From assembly GCF_037975245.1 (NCBI RefSeq), contig NC_092561.1:4328001-4392000 (forward strand): DNA of 64,000 nt, in the 5' to 3' direction. This document shows positions 10,657-24,200 of this stretch, piece by piece. The translations under genes and the position numbers were made by a program. This DNA is from Apostichopus japonicus. Its lineage: Eukaryota; Echinodermata; Holothuroidea; Aspidochirotida; Stichopodidae. Within the stretch, counting starts at the first letter, position 1; every line of letters starts with the position of its first letter. The notes under the pieces were generated by a model. The model did not search any database. It was not told the DNA's origin and worked only from the letters and a program-made list of their open reading frames with translations.

Positions 10657-12609
10657 ATGCGAGGGTGCCATCTTTCATTTCTTCTGGTACTACGATTAAT
10701 CATTGGTGTTGGGTGCAACAATGAGTTCTGTATGGGCTTGCCCTATGGTTTCCAAAGTAAACTTATCACCATTGGAAGTAACACAGAAATACACTGTGAT
10801 ATCCGTGATTCCTGTACACGCGGAGTATGGCTGATAACTCTGGAATCAAATGGAACATCTTACGAACTGTCTTCGGGAAACTGCAGTGCTTGTGGTGACT
10901 ATTTCACAGTTTTCAATAACAAAACGTCGAATTCCCTAATCATCGGAAACTTCAATTCAGAATTAAGTGGCATGTACAAGTGTGTAAGCGATTCGTGCTC
11001 TAATGGAGTGAAGGCGTCCCCGACGAGGTGTTTCAATGTTACGGGGGTAGCAAGAGAGCTAAGACAATGTCGTTTAAGACTGTCCTACCTACAAGAAAAT
11101 GGAACCTCTTCGGTAATAAACTGTTAGAACTGTTGATAACCACAAATTATGATATATATATATATATATTCAATCTAGCATATAGTTGGACAACTCCTCC
11201 GTTTTCCTCTGTATATGATATGTATCACTGTAGCATAGTTGGACAACTCCTCCGTTTTCCTCTGTATATGATATGTATCACTGTAGTATAGTTGGGCAAC
11301 TCCTCCGTTTTCCTCAGTATATGATGTGTATCACTGTAGTATAGTTGGGCAACTCCTCCGTTCTCCTCAGTATATGATATTTATCACTGTAGTATAGTTG
11401 GGCAACTCATTCGTTTTCCTCAGGGTACACTACGAATACAAAGAGACCTTGGGTAGAACGATTAAACGATCACAATTGTTGGCCAAGTTTTCTACGTTTT
11501 GACAATTGAATTGGTTAAAATGTTGTATGATTCCTCTTCATTGGGAAACATATATTGACAAATGGTTGATAATTACGTGTACTAATTATTTTATGAAGTT
11601 ATTGAATATTGTTTTCACTGCATGTGTGGTAATTCTCTCAGATACTCTGTTTTGTTCTATTTATTATTCGAGTGTAGATCTTTACCAACGGTTCCAGTAA
11701 AGTATCTGTTCAGACGGGTGCAAGATTGAATTTCACATGCATCGATGGGTCAAAAGTCAGAATCAAATGCGGTGACAATGGTATGCTAAAGACTATAGTG
11801 AATTATCTCTATTTAAATTACATACTGTAATTAGTCTATACTGTGGTTCTGTTATGCAAGTATATATTGAGTAAGGTATTTGCAGTTTTCAGTTATTTTT
11901 TTGTGTTTTTAATTTTAATTTTCATGATCTGAAGAGACATAGGAAGAGGTATTACAGCCAAGTTATGCATTCAATTATTTACACAACCAAACTGATGTCT
12001 ATATGTCGACAAACTTTTAGCCACTAGTTTATGTAGGCCTACTCTAAAGAATTAAGCAATCTTCATAACAAATATCGTTATGATTTAAAGTTATTTACAG
12101 ATAGTAGACATTCAATATTAGGAGATAAAAATAGAAATGTTCCCATGCTAAATATTAATTTGTTCGACGATTGATTCATTTCAGAAGAATCAGATGTTCC
12201 GAATTATTTTCCCCTTTCTGTGTGTTCATTTTCAGCAATCGACAAGACGGACAACATAATTGTGAATATTTCTCATAATAATTGTAGAATTAGATGTAAG
12301 AAGTCTTTCGATGATGATGATGATGTTCAGTGTAAGACTGACTTATACCTTGAGGTAAAGAACCGAATCTCAACGACCCGCTTAGTAGCTGGATTTGAAA
12401 CAACGACTGGTTCGTCTCTGATGGACAAACAGACAGTCAAATCAGCACACGGACCTCTCATTATAATCTCTGTACTTCTTGCGATATTTGCTTTCACCAC
12501 TGTTGTACTAGGTAGGTACATTATTAAATCAAGGGGCGATAGGTACGACGATGTCAGAAATCTTCCACGGGCTAGTGAACCGCAGTATGATGTGGTCATG
12601 ATGCATTGA
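10657..12609 (+). CDS. Ig-superfamily type I membrane receptor, tandem copy C
   Basis: Coding exons 10657-11046, 11678-11780 and 12236-12609 join at the same phases as copies A and B and give 288 residues. Signal peptide, Ig-like domain 1 (C47, W58, YKC), Ig-like domain 2, membrane span and tail are all present. Relative to copy A, exon 3 has a two-codon expansion of an Asp run (SFDDDDD) and a dozen further amino-acid changes, several in the membrane span and tail (SEPQYDVV instead of CEPQYAVV). Only two silent changes were counted in that exon. Intron 1 is only 631 bases because of a deletion relative to copy A. A stop in the upstream frame near 10,629 fixes the MRGC start. Confidence 0.8.
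11171..11423 (+). repeat. Intron-1 minisatellite (copy C)
   Basis: About four to five units of the same repeat, preceded by a short (TA)n at 11151-11168. Copy number differs among the three genes, as expected for slippage or unequal exchange. Confidence 0.85.
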
Positions 12610-13230
12610 TGTGGTGTTTAATGTGTTTTTTTTATTTTAATTTGATCTCAAGTCAATACAAATTAACCTAGCACTGTAAAGACAATCTTTATACTCATGT
12701 ATCCTGCATATATATAGGCCTATATAGTTTTCGTTTTTTTTTCACTAAAACTTAAAGTCAAAACTTTTCATGGTTTGAAGTTTACATTTCAGAGTGGAAA
12801 ACAGTCGTTGATTTGCAGCATTAATATTGGAATAGTCTCAGTCAATTTTATTTTCACCTAAGTTTTAATAGTTGACCGTATAGCCACTGTAATATATAAT
12901 AGTCAAGCGTATATACGTTGTAACATAAAATAATCGAGCGTACAGCAGCGGTAATGTAGGCCTAAACAGATTAAACGTTATATCAGCTTACCGAAGTTGC
13001 AGTTAACACAAAAATTTGACTTAATAAAAATATCAACCACATATTGCTATATAATTGGAAACATTATACACCCGTTACAAGAAGGAATGAACACGAAGGA
13101 AATGTACTATCAACTTGAACAATATTTATGTTCTTTTCATTGTCCTATAGTTCAGTCTATACGGATACTCATTTCGTATCGATACTAACGACACGGTATA
13201 TCAGGAAGAAAATATACGTTAGTCGTTACG

Positions 13231-13283
<53 letters not shown>

Positions 13284-13284
<1 letters not shown>

Positions 13285-13496
13285 TTAACACAAAAAATAA
13301 AAGCAAACTTCAATATTGGGTATACATAGCTACTTTTATTTTGAAAACTGCGGAACTGACGCTCCATGCCTCTTATAACATTATTGACGCATTTCTGGAT
13401 AAGGTATGAAAGTAAATAGTTTAACAAACGCTTCCTCTTTACCTTAAATTACTAAAACATTTCGATATATTCTGACAAACTATCTCTTAATTTATT

Positions 13497-13540
<44 letters not shown>

Positions 13541-13750
13541 CACCAAAAATGAAAGCAAACTCCAATAATGGGTAGTTAGCTACTTTTATTTTGAAAACTG
13601 CGGAACTGACGCTGCATACCTTTTATAACATTATTGACGCATTTCTGGATAAGGTCAGAAATTAAATAGTTTATCAACGCTTTCTCTTTACCTTAAATTA
13701 CTAAAACATTTCGATATATTCTGACAAACTATCTCTTAGTTTATAAAATC
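13284..13750 (+). repeat. Second pair of the roughly 230-base 3'-flank repeat
   Basis: Two further copies of the segment found at 10098-10510, again separated by a (TA)n tract (about 13498-13536). They lie downstream of copy C and lead into the LINE remnant. Confidence 0.8.
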
Positions 13751-13889
13751 TACCGTGATCTTGTGATATCGATATTTGATATTTAAAAGTTTATTGAGGA
13801 TCAGTTGCATGGTAAAGAGTATGAACATTTTTTGTTTCTATGAATAGACACTAACTTCTGATCTGATTTCCATATATAATAATGATAGT

Positions 13890-14460
13890 ATATTTGTTTA
13901 TTTATTTTATATATTTATACAGGGTAACATATTCAACATAGTTGTTATAAACAGCGGTCCTGTGAAACAATAAAAATATGAAAAAAAGCAACATATATAA
14001 AATAAAACAGGCAACAAAAATGCAAAAAACCAAACAAAGAACGATAAAAGGTAAAATATAAACATTAAGATATCATGTAAACTTTAAGATGACATTTAAA
14101 AGTATATGCATTCTTCAGGTAGACTGTTCCAAACGGTTCGACCCATAAATGAGAAGGAGTTTTTAAAACATTCTAACCTATCATAAGGCACGTGAACATC
14201 ATTTACATTAAAAGAACGCGTGAGTCTAACCTGAACATCAACTTGCATAGTAACATCATCAGAAGTTTAATCTGGCGCCACACCATGGATGGCTTTAAAC
14301 ATTAAAATAGATATAAAATAATCCCTTCTGTGTTTCACATTAATCCATGGAAGTTCCATTACTAGATCAATGCCTCTAAAATAAGTAAAATCATTATTTT
14401 TAGTAACAATCCTTGCAACCCTATTCTGAAGCTTTTGTATTTTGTCTACATTCATTTGAC
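13890..14460 (-). mobile_element. LINE (non-LTR retrotransposon) 3' remnant, flank of copy C
   Basis: The minus-strand frame at 14455-14267 encodes KIQKLQNRVARIVT and then VKHRRDYFISILMFKAIHG, a typical end of the reverse-transcriptase region of CR1/L2-like LINEs. Further along the same strand VRLTRSFNVNDVHVPYDRL and FMGRTVWNSLPEE follow, the usual C-terminal block. A stop separates the two parts and nothing upstream of the block remains, so it is a dead 5'-truncated copy. Confidence 0.8.
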
Positions 14461-17400
14461 TATTATCGGTTCATGTTGACAATGTAACGTATACAATTAT
14501 GAAAGCTCTAGTTTTCACCACTCAAGTTATCTACCACCATAATATGAAACACCTGCTGTTAACATATATTAAACAGTACGGTATACTCTCCGTACTCTAA
14601 ATAAGAAATATAGTTGTCTGATGACAGAAACAATGGTTTACCTGTAAATAGTTTGAGATAACTGTTCAGTTTGTAGTAAGCTGGTTCAGTTTGAGTGACC
14701 CAACTGCTTCATCATTAACTATTTATCTAGAATTTTGAACTTTTCGAGAATCCCCACAACCATATACGTTGTATGTATATACTTGAATTATGTAAAATGT
14801 TGATAATTCTGATGGTTGAAATATAGTTGAACAAACAAACAATTTGGTCTTTTTCGCTGAGGTATTGTGTGAAGCTGTTTAAAACTTGCGAAATGTTAGA
14901 ATTTGTTTTTACCCATACCCGGGTCATTTCCACAGGACTTTGTTCATAGAACAGGTGTAGTCATGTGACCACAATCTAGCTTTTTCACACAACGTCGACA
15001 CGAAACCTGGTGAAGCTTTCAAAGATAGAAATTTCGGCGGATATTATGGACACCTTTGTATCATTCATTCTCAAAGAATTGGATTGGAAGATCTCCTCGC
15101 AGTATTTGAAGGTGGGCAGGCCTATACGAAAATAAATACAACTGATATCCTGATTGAATCAGTCGACTTTTCGATGATTTCTGAGTGGCGCGTACGAATG
15201 CTTTGTTGTATGTTTCACTGGGCCTAACGCTAGACCAAACTTGAAACTTACAAGTAACTAATTAGGCTACCACAACTCACTTCATAGGCCCGAGCCTAGC
15301 TTACGAATGTACAGTTAGCTTAACGTTAGGCCTAGGCATATGTGTAAATGTAATCAATATGTGGCCTACGCTGAACTAGGCCTAGCCTTACTTAAGCCAG
15401 CACAGGCTAGGCCCGAATGCATTTATAATATTTCAATAAATTCTTGAAAGCATATCTTAAAACGGTTGATATGTATAATGGGGATCAATATCCAAGTCAG
15501 ATATGCACTTCGAATAGTTTTATCATTCCCAAATCATGAGAAAGCTAGCTGGGACAAGGAGATGAAAATAGGACTTTCAGCAAAGTAAAACTATTTTAAT
15601 AGAAAGCGAAACTTTGCTCACAGGTCGTAAATAACAACTTCCTGTTGTGAAATTCAAGGGAAACTTAGCACGCAACGCCGAGATTATGCTCCCTGTTATT
15701 GAAACTAAATAATAAAGAAAGGACTTTCAACAAAGTAAATTATTAGTCACAGGGAGCGAAAGCTCGCTCACAAGTCGAAAGTAACAATTTCATGTTGTCA
15801 GATTCGAAGGAACCTTAGTAGGCCTATGCAACGCCTAGATTATGCTCTTTGTTCGTGGAACTGAACTTCGAAATCCTGGAAAGTTCTATTTATTTATTTC
15901 CCAGTACCGAATTGTTAATCCGGGCATATTCAGGCAGAAACTGTTTGACTAACGCAAAAATTGATAGAGCCCTTGTCAAAGTAAATGTATATCCTACTGT
16001 CGGATCGGCCTAACATGCTTGTTAAAAACGTTCGTGACTGAAAATATGAAACCATTATTACCCTTCACCCAAACAAATAGTCGATAAAATTGAGCAGTAT
16101 GGGAAATTATCTGTTTCACTTTTACTTAACTGCAACTTGTGTGTTTTATTTAAAAGCTATCTTCAGTAGCATATATACAAGTTTGTATTTACCTGTTATG
16201 AATAATGTAGGTCCCATTTCCCTTGCTACCAATTGAAAATGACATTCAATACTTATTCAACATAACACTAAACATATACATGAAGAATAGGCTGTATCTT
16301 TCTATTGTGATTTAGTACAACATCCTCTCCTCAGATCACCCTTGCAGTATTTCTTTCTATTACAAGTGTATAGTGTATGTGTACTGACTGTATGTACATT
16401 TTAGGTGTACTGGCTGTGTATGTATACATTCCACTACAAAGCGCCAATGGCCTTAGGGGCCAGTTAGTTGTACCAAGGAGGTTTTAAAAGGAGAACATCT
16501 TTGGTTGCACAAGCATCACAATGTATTTACACTAATTTGATTCCAAATAATTTTCAAGATTTTTTCTTCTGGTCAGCAGGGAGGAAAACCATGTAATTAA
16601 CTGTGGCAGTAATTAAGTGTTACAGTAACTAACTGTGACAGTAATAAACTGTAACAGTATGTAATTAACTTTGACAATAATTAACTGTGACAGTCTGCTG
16701 CCAGAGTGGGATAGTTATGAGGGGTGATGATGTCACCTAGCCCGGGTAACTTTACCCCAGATTTCCTAGGGGCCAAGATTCGCTATGACAGCAAACATGC
16801 AGGCAAACATGAAGGAATTTATTTTAAAATTTCATCAAACATGCAACTAAAGTCTAATCTTAACTTATGAAATTTAGATTTAAGACAGTCACAGAGTAGG
16901 CCAATGTTTTGCACATGATTTCCTACGGCAAGTTTGTTAGCCGTTTAATACGGAGTCGGGTCGTTAATTCGGAACCGAGTAATAATCGCGTTGGGTGAGT
17001 GCCCGGGCACAATGTGCAAACAACAGTATATATTAAATACTTCCGGAGGCTGTAAGTAACACAGCTATTTTGACTGGTAGATCTCGGCAGACTGTCAACT
17101 GTAGTAGTAGATCTTGGTGCAAGTAAGGTTGTGCACACTCGATAGACATGTTTGCTCACGTTCAGTTGGAATATATATTGGAGTTATTTGCATACTATTG
17201 GATTTCAAGTGTGTGGTGCTATGCAAGCATCAATGGCTAAACTTTCCCCAATCTGTGAGATTTCCTGATGTGGTTTAGGTTGACAGGCTGGCACAAGTTC
17301 ATGCCATTATAGTCTCCTAATTAAGTAATGTTGGCAAATAGGGGATAATTAGCGGTAAACCAATAACGTGTATCATATGGCTTTGACATTTGTCACCGAT

Positions 17401-17818
17401 ATGAACTGAGCTTGACTATATGTTTTCACAATCAGAACTGGCAATTCAGAATCACCTGGTTATTTGTACATTCCACCACAGAGGCATTCTATAAACAAAG
17501 GCTTTTAACTTGGTGTATGTTTTGAAGATTTTGTTAGTGTTTCTAACTGTCAAACTCAAGTTATTTTGTTAAATCTAACCTACTCAGATTTTTTCTTCAA
17601 AAGGTGGGAACCAATATATCCCTCAGTGTATTGAGGGAATCCTGAAATGTTCCGTAATTTCATGAAGGGAATCTATATTACATACTCATTATAATAGCAG
17701 ATGAAAAAAATAAAACTATTCCTCTTGATTTCGTCTATTCCGTCAATGTAAGTCCCGTTGCACATTCAAAGTTTACTAATTCATGGGTAGTATAAGAAAA
17801 ATATCGCGGATCAGTGGT
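14461..17818. other. Intergenic region between the Ig array and the CLCA gene
   Basis: No gene could be supported. GGCCTA-rich stretches occur at 15,230-15,420, and a 150-base direct duplication lies at 15,571-15,862. A short imperfect repeat of TTAACTGTGACAGTAA-like units lies at 16,590-16,700. A 66-base open segment at 15,046-15,111 looks like a first exon but has no partner exons. Confidence 0.6.
15571..15862 (+). repeat. 150-base direct tandem duplication
   Basis: GGACTTTCAGCAAAGTAAA at 15571 recurs as GGACTTTCAACAAAGTAAA at 15721. The following text (GAAAGCGAAA... GCTCACAGGTCG... GCAACGCC) repeats in order with scattered changes. There are two copies and no coding potential. Confidence 0.8.
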
Positions 17819-18272
17819 CTAAACCGTCTCGTTTTCCGTTGAATCAGTGCTAGTGTTTATATTTCGAGAATAGTAAGGACCATCAATAATATCAAGATAG
17901 GATTGGGATATCGGCCTACGATCATCAGAATTGTGATTTGCAGGATCGTTGCTCATTTGCATGCCATTGTTATCATCACGTTGTGTACGTCTATTTTCAT
18001 TCGTTCCTTTACCCTTCATGTAACGCACCATTATACATATTGACACAACCCAAAGATATCTATAATCAATTGCAAGGCAACAGATATTGGAATTATTATT
18101 GCGAGGAGGTTACGTTTAGGGTTAGGGGTAGGTTGGACTGTGGTCGATGATGCTGCATCAGGTCTATCGGTTGCACGAACCACAGCTCTCAGTTTAACTG
18201 AGACGACATTTGATGGTGGGCTTATGTATGTACCGTCAGTGGCTGTTAATGCAAAAAAGTACGTCTCATCTT
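17819..18272 (-). CDS. CLCA terminal exon with a possible reading-frame shift at the membrane span
   Basis: The frame that joins exon 14 ends at 18031 with [20 protein letters not shown] then GLCQYV and a stop. In a shifted frame the same stretch continues from [15 protein letters not shown] as an open 70-residue hydrophilic tail to a stop at 17819. The tail is rich in N, D, R and S, which is typical of a cytoplasmic tail. Either the protein truly stops just after the membrane span, or an indel of one or two bases (sequencing error or polymorphism) lies near 18035-18060. No intron explains the shift. Confidence 0.6.
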
Positions 18273-21200
18273 CTGAAAAATTGAAGGAAAAATAAATATG
18301 TTAACAACTTAGATATTGTGTAAATGTTAATGGGCCTGACTTAACGACCTGGCAGGATCTTTCTCAGAGGCTGAATGACAAGTAACAGAAACTACAAGGG
18401 GCAGCATGCAAGCACAGAATACAGATTACTTAATGAGCAGGTTGAACACCAACGAGATTGATATACAAAACTAAGATATTCTCAGATTAAGCTAGGGATT
18501 TCCCTTGTCGGTGCATATCATCAGTAAGAGAAACAAAATATGAAGTCTATAAGAGTCAAATCTTACTGCTTCGGCGGAAGAAAATAAAACTAATCAATTA
18601 TACGTGTCAGTTATACGAATTTACGTAGGAATATATAATTCAATTGCAGAATGAGGCATTTGAAACACACTATATGATTGAAATACAATGTTTATATACA
18701 ATGTTCTTTTGCAATATTTTGTCATTAAGTTTACCTGATCTTAAAGGTAACATTATGGTATAAATCTCTTCATTTCTTGCCATGGATGGAATATTTGGAT
18801 TTCCTGTTAATATGTAAGGAATTTCGTCATTTTCAACAGTACCCAAGGTGACTCCAGATGCAAAGGTACCACGGAATTCATCAAAGCTTGTAGAATAACG
18901 GATAACGTAGCTGCGTGCTGATAATTTAAAATAACACATGTCAAACTTATTTAATACAAGAACATCCATACTTCATTGACTCTCAGCCGTAACTTAACAA
19001 CGGAAGAAAACCAAATTATCATTCTCTACACATATGTTCACAAGGTACTTATTTATTTTTAAATAGACGTGAAATCAAGCATCACATGTTTCATTCGCGA
19101 TAACAGCGAACAGAAAGCAAAACTTTTGAGAAGAAATTATGAACTGCGCTGAGAACGCATAACATTTTGAAGGAAATTATGGACTTCGCTGAAAGCACTA
19201 ATATGAAACTGCTATTTTTGTTATCATTCAGACAAGTGAATTAAATTGCTTATTATAATGGTCGTTATTCTTAAGTCATTGACATATATTCCTGTTAATA
19301 ATTTATGCAAATCCCTTATGAAACTTCTAAAAAATTATTTTAAAACAAATTCTGCTAAGGACAACGATACAGTTACACGAAATGTTAATGACAACCCTTA
19401 AACAAACCCCAGTCAAGATTTCAGTTACCTCTTCCATCCATTAGATTGGCCCCGGGTGCAGCAAAGATAAGTTCCACAGTCCTATTTTCTGCCAAAAAAT
19501 CCCTCCTATGTAGGTTATTAACACGGTAAGGCCCGTAATTGTTGCTATCTGAAAGGTAAATTATAAATAGTTTTCAAAGCATATTTGAACTGTGCACTGT
19601 ATGTAATAACAATATCGATGCCGACAATGACGATGGTGACGTAACATGTTGCATCTACCAGTCCTTTTTCGCGATAATCATGCGAGTATGACATACTCAC
19701 TATCGAGTTATTGGAGCTACTCATATATTTGCTTACTTTATCCTTTACACACTCAGTTCGTTGAGCGTCGTGCCTTTGACAATACAGTTACTAATAAACA
19801 AAAATGAAAATAAATACAATGCAAACAAATACGCTTAGAGATCATTTCACATACCGTAATTAGTTCGATGCCCGGTCCCAGTGTTCATACGGTTCAATTG
19901 CTTGCAAATTTGACAATGAGTGCAAAAAACGGAGAGCCATATTTTCCATCAATTGTGAAATAATATAGCTGAAACAGTACATGGATTATTAATATTACAA
20001 CCTCGTATCACATACCCGTACAAGTCATAGCATTGTTACAAGTAAAACTGCCGCCAGTTATCGTTCTTTGTACATCTCCGCTAGGTTCATAGGTTACGTT
20101 CCATTCAGCCTGACCCTTTTCAGGGTCTACAGCTGCACCAACTCCAACTCTAGCTCCGTTTACAATCTGACCTTCACCTCGAATAGAAAACTAGAATAGG
20201 AGAGGCGAAAGTTAATAAATAAATTGTAACTGCATCCGTTTCTGAAAAGGAAGGGCAAACACATTTCTAGAAAGTATTCAAAATAGCATTTCACCAGAAC
20301 AAATAATTGGTCTGGTGTGGTCTTATTTAACATGTTGATAATTTGATACATGTTTTTTGGGGGCAATTACAGCAACGGTGTGAGAATTCTGTGTCTATGA
20401 TATTACAACAAAAGTGTAAAATTCATTATCTCTTATTTTGGAACTGGTTACAATACATTGCGAATAAATATGTTTGTCTTAACTGTCCTATAAATTTTTG
20501 TCACACATTCTAACTTCACGTTTATAGCTGGTATACCCTTGGGGCATAATCGGTTGTCAAATGCTTTGCAGCGATCTGAAAATCAGAGCGTATAGTTAAA
20601 TACATAAACAATTTGTTAGAGTGTAAATCTGCCCTATTGGAAAACTATTAAGGAGGAATTATTATCTTACTTGGGCGCTGTAGCGACCGGTTCCATCTAA
20701 ACTCGAAAGGAAGCCACTGTAAATCCCGTCACCTTGAACAATGTCTTCCCCAATACCATCATCATATAATTTTATCTTCTTAACACCGTTCGGAGTTTCA
20801 ACAGTTGCCTCCACGTCAGGGCCAATTACAGGGTTGTAACCTGTTAACCAATTGCGGAAGCACATGATAGATTTGTATTTCTGGACGAATAACAACGAAC
20901 ATCGCTTTCTCTCAATTTTGTTTGGGCGGGGGGGGGGGGGGGATACAGTGGGTCGCCAAGAAAAGTCCTGGTGGTGCTGGAAGTACAAAATCCAGGGAGC
21001 CTCAGTATTTTCATATGCATCCTGTTATGATCCTTTCATGACAAATGAAAAACTGATGTTGGGATCAACAATTACATATTCATCAAGCGGTACCGTAAAA
21101 TCGTCATATTGCTAAATCAATTGCAACACAATTTGGTATTTTAAACTTCAATGTGTAGGCCGTAACTGTGCATATTATCTCTTTCCATCCAAACCTTATC

Positions 21201-24200
21201 TGTATACTGAATAAAGACACAAAACTGCAAACAAAATATGTCAATTAGAATACATATTAGTATAAGTGATTATACAACCATCGAAAGGTTGTAATCTAGT
21301 TGCTGTCGTACTTCATCTGCGTCGGTTGTTTTGGTAAAGAAACAATGTCTATCCATACTTCTATAGTAGCAACGCACCTAACTAATAGCAATATGAAGTT
21401 CGAAATCATTTGGTTGGATTTTAAATATAATTTGTAATTCAATACGACAAATTCACTGCTTCAACTCAACATTACCTCTTGATAAGGAAACAAAAGCAGT
21501 CTGTACTTGCGGAGGATTGAGATCGCTCGTCGCCCAAAATCCAGATGCCGTAATCGGTAGATTATTCAAGTCTTCTTCAGTCTCAGCAAGAACTAAAACA
21601 CTAACGTTTAAGGAATTAAAATCCTTACTTTGCAATGTTAAGGTCCATATTCCTTCCTGTGAAAATATTAAAATAAAAGTGTGCTTATGTCATGCACTTC
21701 TTTTTAAACAAATGAAGAATATGCAATACTGTGAATGACAATAGGATAGGTGGGGAAAAAAAACGAAAATAAGGAAGCCATTGCGTCAGGTAAGTAATGG
21801 GCCTACTAGGTCCTAACTGGAGCAGATTGTATTAGTGAAATACTGTGTATGCAGACTTTGCGGTGCCGCTTGGACTCTAGAGTGTGATTACTCAATGTAC
21901 AGCTACACTGAGGCACTTCACCATGTACCTACTCTTAATTGAGCTGGGTATTAAGACACATGGAGAGTATCTTCTTATGGGTCACCAATGCTTCCGATAC
22001 AAAAAGAAATTATGGATGACCAAGGAATTTCCACATAACGAATCGACACCCATGTCATTCATAATTTAACAACAACATGCTTATTTAAATATTATTTCAA
22101 TTGAAATGACAACGGTAGGTAATATAATTATTATTTAGCACATGTTAATACGTAGGAAGATATAATTCATAATGTCATATTTTTTTTCCATTTGATGCAT
22201 ATTATGCAAATAAACAACGTTACACGACCACGAATACTTAAGGCATTCATACTTTAATAATAACATCTTGTTAAGGCCGACATGCTGTTTCAAATTATTT
22301 CAATTGAAATATACACCAAAGAAACTTGATAAAACATTATAAAATAACACAAGATAGCCAAGTATCACCATGTACCGATTCTTTCCTCTGTTGTCGTAAA
22401 AAGGAAGAATAATAGCATAAAGGAAACAAAGAAGCACTAAATACAAAATAATTCAACGCTTTATTTAGCTCAACTAGAATGTACACTAATTACAACGTAA
22501 TATCACACGGTCACTTAGTCTTACCTCTTGACTATTGGTTTCTACAATAAACAAAGATGCACTGATTTCAAACCGGGATTGAGACCCACGACTAGACGGT
22601 GATTCCAGACGTACTTCAAAGAGATCTTCACTACCTAATCCAAAACCAAGTTCTCTGGCCACACCTACATAGATTGTTATTCCTCCTCTTAACGTGTTGT
22701 CTCTAACAAAGGTTATCCTACGTAGTCCTTCAGCCATGGTGAAGTTCGCGATATATTCACTGACTAATTCTTCGGCACTGGCACCTACAAATCACAATCA
22801 ATTATATTTCACATGAGATGAAAAAGTTATCACGATAAAGATCAAAAGGCTTTCCTTATCTATATTCAAAGTAATAGTGTAATTGACATTTCGTACATGA
22901 TGAAAAGTCCAGATGTGTTCTCACTTGCCAGTGGCTTTATTTCAATCTGTCAAATTGCTCTTGCACACCGTTTGCTTAGCCTCATCAATACATTGGCATA
23001 TCCATACCGAGCTTGAAATGATGTTGCAGCTGATATTTATGGCTTTATTAGTTAAAACTGGGAAAGGTGTGTACCCGTTAATCAGTTAAACTAATGTGTG
23101 TTATAATTTCATAATATGTGTTACATTTTTGACCAGTTGCTACTGAGAAGGACTTACAGACAGAAAATACTAAACACGCAATCCTATGCATAATGATTGA
23201 CTGGACTAACCTGACTACTCTAAACGTTTTGCCAATAATTTCGTGTACAATTGACACTAAACAACCCTTAAAATCTACAACGTGAACCATCTTGTATACT
23301 AGGTACACTTACTATTAAACATAAGGACAGTAGTTTAGACTCCTAACCAGTAATTAAGTGAAACAGCCTTAAAGTAATGAATTCGTCTGTTAGTAATTTT
23401 CCCCAGCCTAGATCTGCTGACAGGTCTAACATGATTATACAACATTCTAACATTCTGATTAACGTTCGTTTCTTATGCACTGTACAAACTGATCAAGCCA
23501 TGTACATTGGGTGGTTGTTGAAATGTTTACACAATGATTTTAGCAGAATAGGTAGCTCCATTACTGTCATTGCCGAGAAATCAAATACTATGCATTGTCA
23601 AACTTAAAACTAATTACAAAAGATTTTCAGATGACACCAACGATTGTCAAAGGAAGTGTGGAGAAGACAGGCTTACCTCTCAGATCAACTCCAAATTGAC
23701 TGAATATATCAAAGAGGGCGGTGGATGAGTCTTGGTGAAGAAATTGTCGACCGCCGGTACGAGTTGCTAAGGATTCTAAATTTAGATCAACTAAATTGCC
23801 AATAGCTATAGTATGGATTAGGACAGAGCCCGTCTGCAATTAGAAAGGGATGTTTAATCCAAATAATTTGTCACATTGTGTACAATGTTTGTTAGCTATT
23901 GTACTTACGCAACATGTCTGTGTAATCAGTTTTCAGCAATTTCACAGCAGCACCGTTGCTTTTCACCTATCACTATAGCGAGACCATTCATTTTGTTGCG
24001 AAAACAATAATACCAATGGTTATACACTAACAAATATGCCCAAACATACTGACTTTTAAAAGTTGTTTAAACTCCTCTCTGTTGCATTAATAAATACAAC
24101 AACACAGCGACACAGCATCAACATTACCTTGTTGATGATGTCTGAGATAAGAGGTTCGTGGTTTTCTTCTCCGTCAGTCAAGACAATCAGTCTACCTCCA

